DNA of 64,000 bases from Pseudoxanthomonas sp. J35 (GTDB lineage: Bacteria > Pseudomonadota > Gammaproteobacteria > Xanthomonadales > Xanthomonadaceae), in assembly GCF_000513995.1 (NCBI RefSeq), contig NZ_AZVB01000003.1, positions 1-64,000 on the forward strand, in the 5' to 3' direction. The notes under the pieces were generated by a model. It had not been told where the DNA came from. It saw only the letters and a program-made list of their open reading frames with translations, and made no database searches. This document shows, in pieces, positions 1 through 8,673 of the stretch; the stretch's first letter is position 1; every line of letters starts with the position of its first letter. Position numbers and translations under genes: made by a program.

Positions 1-12
1 GCGGCTTGACCA
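1..12 (+). rRNA. 23S rRNA, last bases only (partial)
   Basis: The first bases read gcggcttgaccat, matching the conserved 3' end of gammaproteobacterial 23S rRNA (E. coli ends with a similar GGCTTAACCTT). Only about a dozen bases lie inside the window, followed by a spacer of about 125 bases and then 5S rRNA, the usual order of an rrn operon. The exact 3' end is uncertain by a few bases. Confidence 0.6.
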
Positions 13-137
13 TATAACCTCAAGTGGCCTTGGACTCGACGATCACGTCGATAGCCATCCGCCGCTCCCTACATCACAAGTCCCTATGCGAGACGGTGCG
101 GTACCTGTCACAGGCCACCTGCACGCTCCAACCGTCT

Positions 138-252
138 CCCTGGTGAAATTAGCGTTGTGGAACCACCCGATCCCATCCCGAACTCGGAAGTGAAACGCAA
201 CAGCGCCGATGGTAGTGTGGGCTTCCCATGCGAGAGTAGGTCATCGCCAGGG
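138..252 (+). rRNA. rrf: 5S ribosomal RNA
   Basis: The 5' bases ccctggtg (138-145) pair with cgccaggg (245-252) as helix I. Between them lie conserved 5S blocks: the gatcccatcccgaactc segment at 170-186, gaagtgaaac, and gccgatggtagtgtggg. It is followed directly by a terminator. Ends are set by the pairing and may be off by a few bases. Confidence 0.95.
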
Positions 253-263
253 GCTTTACCCCG

Positions 264-297
264 AACCCCCAGCCCGCAAGGCTGGGGGTTCTTCTTT
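264..297 (+). terminator. Intrinsic terminator of the rrn operon
   Basis: An 11-bp perfect stem (aacccccagcc / ggctgggggtt) with a 5-base loop at 264-290 is followed by a T-rich run (tcttcttt). It sits 12 bases after the 5S rRNA. From here to the next gene at 525 I see no gene or clear signal. Confidence 0.9.
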
Positions 298-524
298 GCG
301 CGGAAGAAAAGCGTGGCACGGCGGCCGGGGGGGGGCTGAGGTACACAGGCCTCGCCCCACGCCCCACACCCCACGCAAGTGCGTGATGCACAACGCGGCC
401 GACGGCCTGCAGGCGACGCGAATCTTCGGGGAAAACCCGCATCCACGGCGCGCGCATGCCCTTCGCACTATCCCCGCTCCGGAAAATGTCGAACAATCGA
501 CGGTCCGTTCGATGGGGGTAATGC

Positions 525-1781
525 ATGAAAACTGCCGTACGTGTGTTGGCCTGCTGCGTGGCGCTGGCCTGTGCCGTCCCGGGCCTGGCCGCCGAAGTCA
601 GCGAGCAGGCCAGGGCGCTGCATGAGCGCCTGCTGGTCCTGGACACCCATCTGGATACGCCGGCGAACCTGCCGCGCCCCGGCTGGAACGTCCTCGACGA
701 CCACACCGCCGAACGCGACTTCTCGCAGGTCGACCTGCCGCGCATGCGCAAGGGTGGCCTGGACGGCGGCTTCTGGGCGATCTACACCGGCCAGGGCGAC
801 CGTTCGCCGGAGGCCAACCTCGCCGCGCGCGACCACGGGCTGGTGCGCCTGGCGGCGATCCGCGAGATGGTCGCCGCGAATCCGCAGCACTTCGAGCTGG
901 CGCTGACCGCCGACGATGCGCAGCGCATCGCGGCGGCCGGCAAGCGCGTGGTCTACATCAGCATGGAGAACGCCACGCCGCTGGCCACCGATCCGGGCCT
1001 GCTGACCGCGTACTACCGTCTTGGCCTGCGCATGCTGGGCATCACCCACCTGCGCAACAACGAATTCGGCGACTCGGCGAACACGCCGCCGGAGTGGAAC
1101 GGCCTGAGCCCGGCGGGCAAGGCGCTGGTCGCCGAGGCCAACCGCCTGGGCATCGTGCTCGACGCCTCGCACGCCAGCGACCTGGTGTTCGACGACCTGC
1201 TGCAACTGTCGCGCGCGCCGATCGTGCTCTCGCACAGCGGTGCCGACGCGATCTACGAACATCCGCGCAACATCGACGACGAACGCCTGCGCAAGCTGGC
1301 GGCCAAGGGCGGCGTCATCCAGGTCAACGCCTACGGCGGATACCTGAAGGACACCAGCACCACGCCGGAGCGCAGCAAGGCGCTGGAGGCGCTGGAAGAG
1401 AAGTACGGCGACCAGGAACACATGGATGCGGCCACCGTCGCCCGCTTCCTGGCAGAGCGCGACGCGATCGACGCGCGCTTCCCGCCGGTGCGCGCGGACT
1501 TCGACGACTTCCTCAAGCACCTGCTGCACATCATCGAAGTGGCCGGTCCGGAGCACGTCGGCATCGGCGCCGACTGGGACGGCGGCGGCGGCGTCGACGG
1601 GATGGAAGACATCACCGACCTGCCGCGGATCACCCAGGCCCTGCTCGATGCCGGTTACGACGAACAGCAGATCGCCGGCATCTGGGGCGGCAACGTACTG
1701 CGGGTGCTGCGCGAGGCCGAGCGGGTCGCGGCCTCCCTGGACGGCGGTGCGAAGAAGGACGTCCCGGCGCACGCGCACTGA
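525..1781 (+). CDS. Membrane-dipeptidase family (peptidase M19) exported protein
   Basis: 418 aa zinc dipeptidase of the renal/membrane dipeptidase family, which cleaves dipeptides, often with a D-residue at the C-terminal side. Residues 1-23 form a signal peptide ending LAA, so the enzyme is probably periplasmic. The expected metal ligands are present: H42 and D44 in VLDTHLDTP, the bridging E148 in SMEN, H216 in DASHAS and H237 in LSHSG, plus the late GIGADWDG motif. The ATG follows a gggggtaa purine run. The gene stands alone, with the rrn terminator upstream and a hairpin downstream. The family is secure; the physiological substrate is not known from sequence. Confidence 0.92.
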   Translation: MKTAVRVLACCVALACAVPGLAAEVSEQARALHERLLVLDTHLDTPANLPRPGWNVLDDHTAERDFSQVDLPRMRKGGLDGGFWAIYTGQGDRSPEANLAARDHGLVRLAAIREMVAANPQHFELALTADDAQRIAAAGKRVVYISMENATPLATDPGLLTAYYRLGLRMLGITHLRNNEFGDSANTPPEWNGLSPAGKALVAEANRLGIVLDASHASDLVFDDLLQLSRAPIVLSHSGADAIYEHPRNIDDERLRKLAAKGGVIQVNAYGGYLKDTSTTPERSKALEALEEKYGDQEHMDAATVARFLAERDAIDARFPPVRADFDDFLKHLLHIIEVAGPEHVGIGADWDGGGGVDGMEDITDLPRITQALLDAGYDEQQIAGIWGGNVLRVLREAERVAASLDGGAKKDVPAHAH

Positions 1782-1813
1782 AATCGCGCTGCGCTGCCGG
1801 CAATCGCCCAGGA

Positions 1814-1848
1814 GAAAGGGCCGGCGCCTCGCGGCGACCGGCCCTTTC
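1814..1848. terminator. Bidirectional intrinsic terminator
   Basis: An 11-bp perfect stem gaaagggccgg / ccggccctttc with a 13-base loop lies between the convergent dipeptidase (+) and M28 peptidase (-) genes. A/T-rich bases at each foot would let it work on both strands. Confidence 0.75.
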
Positions 1849-1871
1849 ATTGCTCCACGGCCCGGAGCGGG

Positions 1872-3593
1872 TTACGGCGTGGCCGGAGCCGCTGCCTTGT
1901 CCGCCATCATCGTGTCGCGGGCCGCCTTGAACGCGTTGCCTTCGCGCCAGTTCGGCCAGCGGTCGCCGGCGGCCAGGTCGCGGCCCACGCCGTACAGCGC
2001 GGTGAGGTCCTCGACGATGCCGTCGTAGCGCCAGCCCTCGTGGATCTCGTCGCTGGGCTGGTGGTAGCGCTTGGCGTACTCGGCGCTGGCGGCCTTGCCG
2101 GCGGCGGTGCCGCCCTCGACCAGGTCGCTGCCGCCGCTGGCGTAAAGCGCCGGCACGCCGGCCTTGGCGAAGTTGAAGTGGTCGCTGCGGAAGTAGTAGC
2201 CGGCGGCGGTATTGCCTTCCTCCTTCAGCACGCGGCCCTGCTGGTCGGCGTAGACCTTCAGCATGTCGTCCAGCTCGGAGCTGCCCAGGCCGGTAACCAC
2301 CAGGTCCTTGGAGCGGCCGGCGACGCTCATCGCGTCGAGGTTGATCACGCCGGCGATCTTGTCCAGCGGGAAGGTCGGATGGGCGACGTAGTACTTGGAA
2401 CCGAGCAGGCCCGATTCCTCCAGCGTCACCGCGACGAACACCACCGAACGCTCCGGCTTCGGATCCTGGTTGGCGAAAGCCTCGGCGATCTCGAGGATGC
2501 CGGCCACGCCGGTCGCGTTGTCGACGGCGCCGTTGTAGATCTGGTCGCCTTCGCCTTCGTGCTTGCCCAGGTGGTCCCAGTGGGCCATGTACAGCACCGC
2601 TTCATCGGCGCGGCCGGCGCCCGGCAGCACGCCGATCACGTTGCGCGAGGTCTTGCGCGCGGTAGTGCTGGCCAGGTCGACCGAAAGCGTGGCGTCGAGC
2701 GGGACCGGCCTGAAGCCCGGCTTGTTGGCCTGCTTGTAGGCGTCTTCGAGCGAGATGCCCGCGCCGGCGAACAGCTTGCGCGCCGCGTCGGCGGTCAACC
2801 AGCCCTGCACCGGGATGCGCGGCTCCGGATCGTCGCTGGCCGGCAGGTCGTACTGCGCGCCGGACCAGGAGTTCTTCACCACGTCCCAGCCGTAGCTGGC
2901 GCCGGCGTCGTCGTGCACGATCAGCGCGGCCTTGGCGCCGCGGCGCGCGGCCTCCTCGAACTTGTAGGTCCAGCGCCCGTAGTAGGTCATCTTCTTGCCG
3001 TCGAACAGCTTCGGATCGTCGACATGGAAGCCCGGGTCGTTGACGAACATGACCACGGTCTTGCCGGTCCAGTCCTCGTCGCCGTAATCGTCCCAGCCGC
3101 GCTCCGGCGCCTTCACGCCGTAGCCGACGAACACGACCGGGCTGTCCTTGACGCTGACCAGCGATTCGCCGGTGCGGGTGCCGACCACCATGTCGGTGCC
3201 GAAGCCCAGCTCCACCGGCTCGCCGCCGATGGTCAGGACCAGCTTCGTATTCGGATCGGCCGTGGTTTCCACCATCGGCACTTCCTGGAAGAAGCTGTCG
3301 CCGTTGCCCGGCTGCAGGCCGATGCGCTGCATCTGCGCGCGCAGGTATTCGACCGTGCGTTCCTCGCCGGCCGACCCGGGGCCGCGGCCCTCGAACTCGT
3401 CGGAAGCGAGCCTGCCGACCAGCTCGGCGAAATCACCGGCATCGATCGCGGGCTGGAACTCGTGGTTGCTGGCCGGCAGCGAGCTGCTGGCCGCTTCGGG
3501 CGCGGCCGCGGCGGCGGGCGCGTCGGCTTCCTTCTTGCAGCCGGCCAGCGCGATTGCGCCGGCTGCAAGGCCGATCAGGATCTTGCGGGACAT
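1872..3593 (-). CDS. M28-family metallopeptidase, lipoprotein
   Basis: 573 aa. The start at 3593 gives a lipoprotein signal peptide with lipobox LAGC at C19; the open frame continues upstream to 3692 but would bury this signal. An Ala-rich linker and a PA-like insert (about 130-310) precede the M28 aminopeptidase domain. Cocatalytic zinc residues are visible: H338/D340 in AHWDH, D358 in VDNATG, the catalytic E392-E393 in LEESGLLGS, D420 in INLDAM and a late RSDHFNF histidine. It is probably an envelope-anchored exo-aminopeptidase. The upstream divergent side is very short, and its 3' end meets the shared terminator at 1814-1848. Confidence 0.92.
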   Translation of the reverse strand: MSRKILIGLAAGAIALAGCKKEADAPAAAAAPEAASSSLPASNHEFQPAIDAGDFAELVGRLASDEFEGRGPGSAGEERTVEYLRAQMQRIGLQPGNGDSFFQEVPMVETTADPNTKLVLTIGGEPVELGFGTDMVVGTRTGESLVSVKDSPVVFVGYGVKAPERGWDDYGDEDWTGKTVVMFVNDPGFHVDDPKLFDGKKMTYYGRWTYKFEEAARRGAKAALIVHDDAGASYGWDVVKNSWSGAQYDLPASDDPEPRIPVQGWLTADAARKLFAGAGISLEDAYKQANKPGFRPVPLDATLSVDLASTTARKTSRNVIGVLPGAGRADEAVLYMAHWDHLGKHEGEGDQIYNGAVDNATGVAGILEIAEAFANQDPKPERSVVFVAVTLEESGLLGSKYYVAHPTFPLDKIAGVINLDAMSVAGRSKDLVVTGLGSSELDDMLKVYADQQGRVLKEEGNTAAGYYFRSDHFNFAKAGVPALYASGGSDLVEGGTAAGKAASAEYAKRYHQPSDEIHEGWRYDGIVEDLTALYGVGRDLAAGDRWPNWREGNAFKAARDTMMADKAAAPATP

Positions 3594-3645
3594 CGGGACT
3601 CCATAGTTGACGGCGGACGTCCCGATTCTAGCCAAGCCCCGCCGC

Positions 3646-4311
3646 TCAGTCCTTGGGCGCGGTATCGGTTTCGAACCGCACCGGCTCGGCACCCTTCACC
3701 TCGCCGATGCGGGCGGTACGGTGCACGTACAGGCTGACCTCGCGGCCGAACTCCAGCTTGCCTTCCACCACCGCGTCCGGACCGATCACCACGCGCGGCT
3801 TGCGCCGGGTGCTGTTGAACCAGCCCTGCGGGCGTTCGATCACGATGCCGCCGCGCACATGCGAGCCGATGCCCACGGTGACGTCGCCGTTCACGGTCTC
3901 GATCCCGCCGCTGAGCTGGGTGCGGACCAGGCCGATGCCGCCGTTCACGGTCTCGATGCCGCCGCCGATGACGCTGCCCTGGTCGACGAACACGCTGCCG
4001 TTCACGGTCTCGATGCCCTTTCCGACCTGGACGTTGCGGCCGACGCGGATCCCGCCGTTCACGGTTTCCAGGCTGCGGACGATCGCGCCGTCGCCCACGG
4101 TAATGCTGCCGTTGACGGTGGAGGCGTCGTCGGCGCGGGTGTTCTCGGCGATGCGGACCGCGCCGTTCACCGTTTCCAGGTCACCGTAGGTGCTGCCGGC
4201 GGTGGTCTCGATGCTGCCGTTGACCTTGCTGATGTCGTCCGCCGCGGTCGCCGCCAGCGGGCAGGCCAGGGCCAGCGCCAGGACAAGGCGGGTGGAGATA
4301 CGTTCGTTCAT
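3646..4311 (-). CDS. Exported protein with seven VNG repeats, predicted beta-solenoid
   Basis: 221 aa, function unknown. Residues 1-23 are a signal peptide ending ATA. The mature part holds seven repeats with the core VNG followed by an alternating hydrophobic strand (VNGSIETT, VNGAVRIA, VNGSITVG, VNGGIRVG, VNGSVFVD, VNGGIGLV, VNGDVTVG), spaced about 17-23 residues. Regular T/S-V-N-G turns plus short strands suggest a right-handed beta-helix like bactofilin- or DUF4097-type proteins. The C-terminal 60 residues leave the pattern and contain a WFN segment. It is transcribed alone, divergent from envC. The gene is convincing because of signal peptide and repeat conservation; the role is open. 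Confidence 0.8.
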   Translation of the reverse strand: MNERISTRLVLALALACPLAATAADDISKVNGSIETTAGSTYGDLETVNGAVRIAENTRADDASTVNGSITVGDGAIVRSLETVNGGIRVGRNVQVGKGIETVNGSVFVDQGSVIGGGIETVNGGIGLVRTQLSGGIETVNGDVTVGIGSHVRGGIVIERPQGWFNSTRRKPRVVIGPDAVVEGKLEFGREVSLYVHRTARIGEVKGAEPVRFETDTAPKD

Positions 4312-4398
4312 GGTGGGCGCCTGTTTCCGGGACCAGACAGCATACGATCACCGTTGGCTACAATCCGCCACTGTCTGAAGTCATTGGGATGACCGGGC

Positions 4399-5688
4399 GT
4401 GCCCCCATGCCGTGAGCACCAGCCGCGCTGGCCAGCCGTTCCTGCCGGATTCCGGGTGCGGGCGGCGCTGGCGCTGGGGCTGGCCGCCGGACTTGGCCTG
4501 GCGCTGCCGGCGGAGGCCCCGGCGCAGTCGCAGAAGGCCACCGAGCAGCAGCTGCGCAAGGCCCGCGCCGAGCTGGAACAGATCGCCCGCGAACGCCGCA
4601 AGCTGGAAAGCCAGCGTGGCGAGGCCGCGCGCAAGCTGCGCGAGGCCGAGGAGCGCCTGGGTCGTTCCAGCCGCGCCCTCGCCGAAACCGAGGCCCAACT
4701 GCGCAGCCAGCGCGAAGCCCTGGCGGCGCTGGAACAGCAGCGCAGGACGCTGCAGGCCGACCTGGGCAAGCGCCGCGAACGCCTGGCCACCCTGTTGCGC
4801 AGTGCCTACACCCAGGGCGCCCAGGCGCCGCTGAAGCTGCTGCTGGCGCAGGACCGGATCACCGACGCGCAACGCGCCATGGCGTACTACCGCTACGCCC
4901 AGCGCAGCCAGACCACCGAGGTCCGCGAGCTGACCGCCGCGCTGGAGGCACTGGCCGCCAACGAGGCGGAAATCGCCGCGCGCACGCAGGAACTGGAAGC
5001 GCTGCAGGCGCGCCAGCAGGAAGAGCTGGCCGCGATCCGCCGCGACCGCGGCGCGCGCGCCGCGCTGGTAAGCGACCTGGAGCAGCGCTACGGCGACCGC
5101 GAGTCGCGGGAGAAAGCCCTGGGCCAGGACGTGAAATCGCTCGAGACCCTGCTCGCCAACCTGCGCGCGGCTGCCGCCCGCGCCGCCGCCGAGCGCCGTG
5201 CCGCCGCCGCCCGCGAGGCGCAGGAAAAGCGCGACGCCGCCAAGGCCGGTACGGCCACGCCCGGCAAGGTCCCGCCGAAAGTGGCCTCGGTGGCGCCGCC
5301 GCCGAAGGTCGGCGGCCTCGGCTGGCCGGCCACCGGCGAACTGCTGGCGCGCTACGGCGGGCGCCTGCCGGACGGGCGCACCAGCAACGGCGTGCTGATC
5401 GGCGCCGCGCTCGGCAGCCCGGTCACCGCGGTGGCCGATGGCACCGTGGTGTTCTCCGAGTGGATGACCGGCTACGGCCTGATCCTGATCATCGACCACG
5501 GCAACGGCTACATGAGCCTGTATGCGCACAACGAAAGCCTGCTCCGCGACGCCGGCGCGCGCGTGCGCCGCGGCGAGGCGGTGGCGAAGGTCGGCAGTTC
5601 CGGCGGCCACGGCCGCCCGGCGCTGTACTTCGAACTGCGACGCAACGGCCAGCCGGTCGACCCCTCGACCTGGCTGCAGCGGCGCTGA
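4399..5688 (+). CDS. envC: Murein hydrolase activator EnvC-like (degenerate LytM/M23)
   Basis: 429 aa from a GTG start. A signal peptide (about residues 20-43, ending AQS) is followed by a long Gln/Arg/Ala-rich coiled coil (about 48-275), a basic Ala-rich linker, and a LytM domain in the last 125 residues. LytM zinc ligands are missing: the usual HLHFE reads ALYFE, and the first His-x3-Asp site reads NGVLIGAA. This degeneracy is the EnvC hallmark: it activates amidases AmiA/AmiB for septal murein splitting rather than cutting murein itself. A TACAAT -10 candidate lies at 4359-4364. The next gene is the S41 protease, the usual neighbour in xanthomonads and pseudomonads. Confidence 0.9.
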   Translation: MPPCREHQPRWPAVPAGFRVRAALALGLAAGLGLALPAEAPAQSQKATEQQLRKARAELEQIARERRKLESQRGEAARKLREAEERLGRSSRALAETEAQLRSQREALAALEQQRRTLQADLGKRRERLATLLRSAYTQGAQAPLKLLLAQDRITDAQRAMAYYRYAQRSQTTEVRELTAALEALAANEAEIAARTQELEALQARQQEELAAIRRDRGARAALVSDLEQRYGDRESREKALGQDVKSLETLLANLRAAAARAAAERRAAAAREAQEKRDAAKAGTATPGKVPPKVASVAPPPKVGGLGWPATGELLARYGGRLPDGRTSNGVLIGAALGSPVTAVADGTVVFSEWMTGYGLILIIDHGNGYMSLYAHNESLLRDAGARVRRGEAVAKVGSSGGHGRPALYFELRRNGQPVDPSTWLQRR

Positions 5689-5786
5689 AGCGGGCGTCGC
5701 GCGCGGCGGGCCGGGTTCAAGCGGCATTGGGCCGGCCTTGACGCATAATCGGGACAAACGCGCCCAGAGCGCTCCCGGAGTCCTGC

Positions 5787-7277
5787 ATGCGTCGTCTTCC
5801 GCTCCTGCTGTCGCCGGCCCTGGCGCTGGCCCTGCTGCCGGCCGCGTCCGTCCTTGCCCGGCAGCCTGAGCCCGGACAGCCCCCGGCACCGGCGGAAGAG
5901 CCGGCGCAGGTGCCTGCGGACGAGGCCGTGCCCGGCGACGGCGCGCCGGGCGCCGCCGCCGGAGCCCCGGCTGGCGAGCCGCCGGCCACGGCTCCCGCCG
6001 AGGCGCCGGTCCCGGCCAGCGACGATCCCGATGCGAACGAATCCGCCGCGGCGGCCAGCTCGCGCGTGCCGCTGGCGGAGATCCGCCGCTACGTGGCGGT
6101 CTACAACGCGGTCAAGGAGGTGTACGTCGACCCGGTCGAGGACCGCGAGCTGATGCAGTCGGCGATCCGCGGCCTGCTGATGGACCTGGACCCGCACAGC
6201 GCCTACCTCGACAAGGCTGCCGCCGAATCCTTCGACGAGCAGACCAGCGGCGCCTACGACGGCATCGGCGTGGAACTGCTGCAGCAGCAGGACAACACCC
6301 TCAAGGTGATCGCACCGATCGACGAGACCCCGGCCGCACGCGCCGGCATCCTCGCCGGCGACACCATCATCGCCATCGACGGCAAGCCGATCGCCGAGGT
6401 CGAGGGCATGGAACCGCTGCGCGGCGCGCCCGGCAGCAAGGTCACCATCACCCTGGTGCGCGAAGGCCGCGACAAGCCGTTCGACGTGACCCTGCAGCGC
6501 GAGACCATCAAGGTCACCAGCGTGCGCAGCCGCATGCTCGAACCGGGTTACGGCTACGTGCGCATCAGCACCTTCCAGGCCGACACCGGCGCCGATTTCC
6601 AGAAGCACGTCGACCAGCTGCAGGCCAAGGCCGGCGGCAACCTGCGCGGCCTGGTCCTGGACCTGCGCAGCAATCCCGGCGGCCTGCTCACCGCCGCGGT
6701 GCAGGTGGCCGACGACCTGCTCGATCGTGGCGGCATCGTCAGCACGCGCGGCCGCATCCCGATCAGCGACACACGCTTCGACGCGACCCCGGGCGATCGC
6801 CTCAAGGGCGCGCCGGTGGTAGTGCTGGTCGACGCCGGTTCGGCCAGCGCGGCCGAGGTGCTGGCCGGCGCGCTGCGCGACAACGGACGCGCGCGCATCG
6901 TCGGCAGCCGCACCTTCGGCAAGGGCTCGGTGCAGACCGTGCTGCCGCTGGACAACGGCGATTCGGTGAAGCTGACCACCGCGCGCTACTACACGCCCAG
7001 CGGACGCTCGATCCAGGCCAGCGGCATCGTCCCGGATACCGAGCTGGCGCCGGATCCGGCGCTGGTGCAGGCGCCCGACGTGCCGGCGAGCATCGCCAGC
7101 ATCAGCGAGGCCAAGCTGCCGGGCCACCTGCGCGGCGACGACGAGGACGCGCCCGACTACCGGCCCGGCCTGCCGCTGCCCGGCGACCAGCCGATCACCG
7201 CCGCGCTGGCGGAACTGAAGAAGCTGGCCAAGGGCGCGCCGGTGGCGGCGTCGAAGGCGCGCGCGCAGGCGCGCTGA
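5787..7277 (+). CDS. Carboxyl-terminal processing protease (S41, CtpA/Prc type)
   Basis: 496 aa periplasmic serine protease. A signal peptide (to about LARQ, residue 26) is followed by a Pro/Ala/Glu-rich linker to about residue 85, a helical region, a PDZ domain (about 150-240; GIGVELL and the APIDETPA-RAGI segment) and the S41 catalytic domain. The catalytic pair is S352 in GSASAAE and K379 in TFGKGSVQ, 27 residues apart as in the family. It trims C-termini of periplasmic and envelope proteins. An RBS (ggag) lies 6 bases before the ATG. It is 98 bases downstream of envC and probably co-expressed. Confidence 0.93.
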   Translation: MRRLPLLLSPALALALLPAASVLARQPEPGQPPAPAEEPAQVPADEAVPGDGAPGAAAGAPAGEPPATAPAEAPVPASDDPDANESAAAASSRVPLAEIRRYVAVYNAVKEVYVDPVEDRELMQSAIRGLLMDLDPHSAYLDKAAAESFDEQTSGAYDGIGVELLQQQDNTLKVIAPIDETPAARAGILAGDTIIAIDGKPIAEVEGMEPLRGAPGSKVTITLVREGRDKPFDVTLQRETIKVTSVRSRMLEPGYGYVRISTFQADTGADFQKHVDQLQAKAGGNLRGLVLDLRSNPGGLLTAAVQVADDLLDRGGIVSTRGRIPISDTRFDATPGDRLKGAPVVVLVDAGSASAAEVLAGALRDNGRARIVGSRTFGKGSVQTVLPLDNGDSVKLTTARYYTPSGRSIQASGIVPDTELAPDPALVQAPDVPASIASISEAKLPGHLRGDDEDAPDYRPGLPLPGDQPITAALAELKKLAKGAPVAASKARAQAR

Positions 7278-7379
7278 ACCCGGCTGCGGGCGCCGCGGTC
7301 GTGGCGGCCGGAGGAAGCGGATGCGTGGTCGCCGGGTGGCGGGCGTTCGTCCGCTACCTGCCGGCAGAAACAACCGGCC

Positions 7380-7703
7380 TCAGCGCGGCGGCTTGGCCGG
7401 CAGCGGGAACGGGGTGACGACCTTTTCGCCGGTGGCCGCATCGCGGATCGCCGACTGGCCTTTGCGCTCCACTTCCTCGACCCGGACGATGCTCTGCATC
7501 GGCAGGTGCAGCATCTTCGTGTTGCCGAACTCGTCGCGCAGCCGCTCCTCGGTCGGGTCGACCACCAGACCTTCGTGCAGGTCGAACACCAGCTCGCCGA
7601 CCTCGGTGAATCCCCACAGCGAACTGCCGGCCACGTGCCGGGCGTAGAGCTCGTACACCTTGCCGTGGTTGAGGAAGGTCACCTTGTACAGCGGCTTGGC
7701 CAT
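7380..7703 (-). CDS. DUF1820 family protein
   Basis: 107 aa; start at 7703 (MAKPLYKV) because this matches the start of the DUF1820 family, although the frame is open up to 7760. No signal peptide or membrane segment. The pattern YKVTFLNHGKVYELYARHV and the later PTEERLRDEFG segment are characteristic of this small conserved gammaproteobacterial family, whose function is not established. It is convergent with the S41 protease gene; the rhomboid gene lies upstream on the same strand. Confidence 0.85.
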   Translation of the reverse strand: MAKPLYKVTFLNHGKVYELYARHVAGSSLWGFTEVGELVFDLHEGLVVDPTEERLRDEFGNTKMLHLPMQSIVRVEEVERKGQSAIRDAATGEKVVTPFPLPAKPPR

Positions 7704-7769
7704 GGGCAGGACGATCTCCGGAGGGGACGCAAAGATGGGGCACGGCCGCCCCGAATCCAAGGGCAGGCC

Positions 7770-8462
7770 TCAGTAGCCACGTTGCCGCCGCAGGCGCCGG
7801 GCGATGCCGGCGCGCACCACCAGGGCGAACACCACCCCGAACAGGAAGCCGGCCACGTGCGCCGCCCAGGCTACCGCGCCGAAGGCCGGGCCGATGTAGG
7901 CGAACAGCACCTGCAGCGCCGCCCAGATCCCGATCAGCAGGAAGGCCGGGGCGCGGACGAACTCCAGGAACAGCCCCAGCGGCAGTACCACCCCCAACCG
8001 GGCAGACGGGAACAGCGCCAGATAGGCGCCGATCACCGCCGAAACCGCGCCGCTGGCGCCGATCACCACCTGGTCCGGGTTGCCGATCGCCATCACCGCG
8101 GCCAGGTTGGCCACCGCCCCGCCGAGCAGGAACAGCAGCAGGAAGCGCCAGGCCCCCATGGTCCGCTCGGCCGGCAGGCCGAAGATCAGCAGGAACACCA
8201 GGTTGCCCAGCAGGTGGGCCCAGTCGGCGTGCAGGAACAGGGCGGTGAACAGGCGCGAGACGCTGCCGTCCTGCAGCGCCGCCAGCCAGGCGACCCCGCC
8301 GCCCAGGCCCCGTCCCAGGGCTCCCCAGGCCAGCCAGAGGGCGTGCCGGGCCTCGTCCGGGCGGCCCAGCGACCACAGGAAGGCCAGCCACAGGGCGGCG
8401 AACAGCAGGGGGGTGGCCCAGCGCGGGGAAGGTTTGCGTCGTGACGGCAGCGATACAAACAT
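7770..8462 (-). CDS. Rhomboid-family intramembrane serine protease
   Basis: 230 aa with about six membrane helices. The catalytic serine sits in GASGAVS and the partner histidine in a later AHVAGFLFG helix, the standard Ser-His dyad of rhomboids. The HADWAHLLGN segment is the conserved L1/TM2 region. It cleaves transmembrane segments inside the bilayer. I chose the ATG at 8462 (MFVSLP) from family resemblance; an in-frame ATG at 8489 adds nine residues and cannot be excluded. A 66-base gap separates it from the DUF1820 gene downstream. Confidence 0.9.
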   Translation of the reverse strand: MFVSLPSRRKPSPRWATPLLFAALWLAFLWSLGRPDEARHALWLAWGALGRGLGGGVAWLAALQDGSVSRLFTALFLHADWAHLLGNLVFLLIFGLPAERTMGAWRFLLLFLLGGAVANLAAVMAIGNPDQVVIGASGAVSAVIGAYLALFPSARLGVVLPLGLFLEFVRAPAFLLIGIWAALQVLFAYIGPAFGAVAWAAHVAGFLFGVVFALVVRAGIARRLRRQRGY

Positions 8463-8531
8463 GCCGCCAATATCGCCGATCAGCGGCAAGCTTGTCCGCT
8501 GCAGTGCGGCAACTTTTACTGCACTGCAGCG

Positions 8532-8561
8532 TTATTTCTGGGTTAAAAGCATGCTTATATT
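8532..8561 (+). promoter_or_regulatory. Candidate sigma-70 promoter of the fadL-type gene
   Basis: TATATT at 8556-8561 is a 5/6 match to the -10 consensus. TTATTT at 8532-8537 with an 18-base spacer is a poor -35. The strip 8510-8565 is markedly AT-rich compared with its surroundings and sits 113 bases upstream of the FadL-type ATG, between divergent genes. Weak evidence, based on composition and the -10 only. Confidence 0.35.
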
Positions 8562-8673
8562 CCAGTACGGCGTCGTATGTCGGGGGAAAGGGCTCCGATG
8601 ATGGGGGCCCGGAAGGGCGATCCGCCGACGCTGGCGACAACAACAAACACGTATCCCGGAGAGAGAGCGCAAC

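Noticed and set aside
298-524. Small genes between the rrn terminator and the dipeptidase
   Set aside because: Open frames here are Arg/Pro-rich, cross the 5S gene or the terminator, and have no RBS.
5742-5749. CATAAT as a promoter for the S41 protease gene
   Set aside because: No -35 hexamer at a suitable distance; read-through from envC explains expression.
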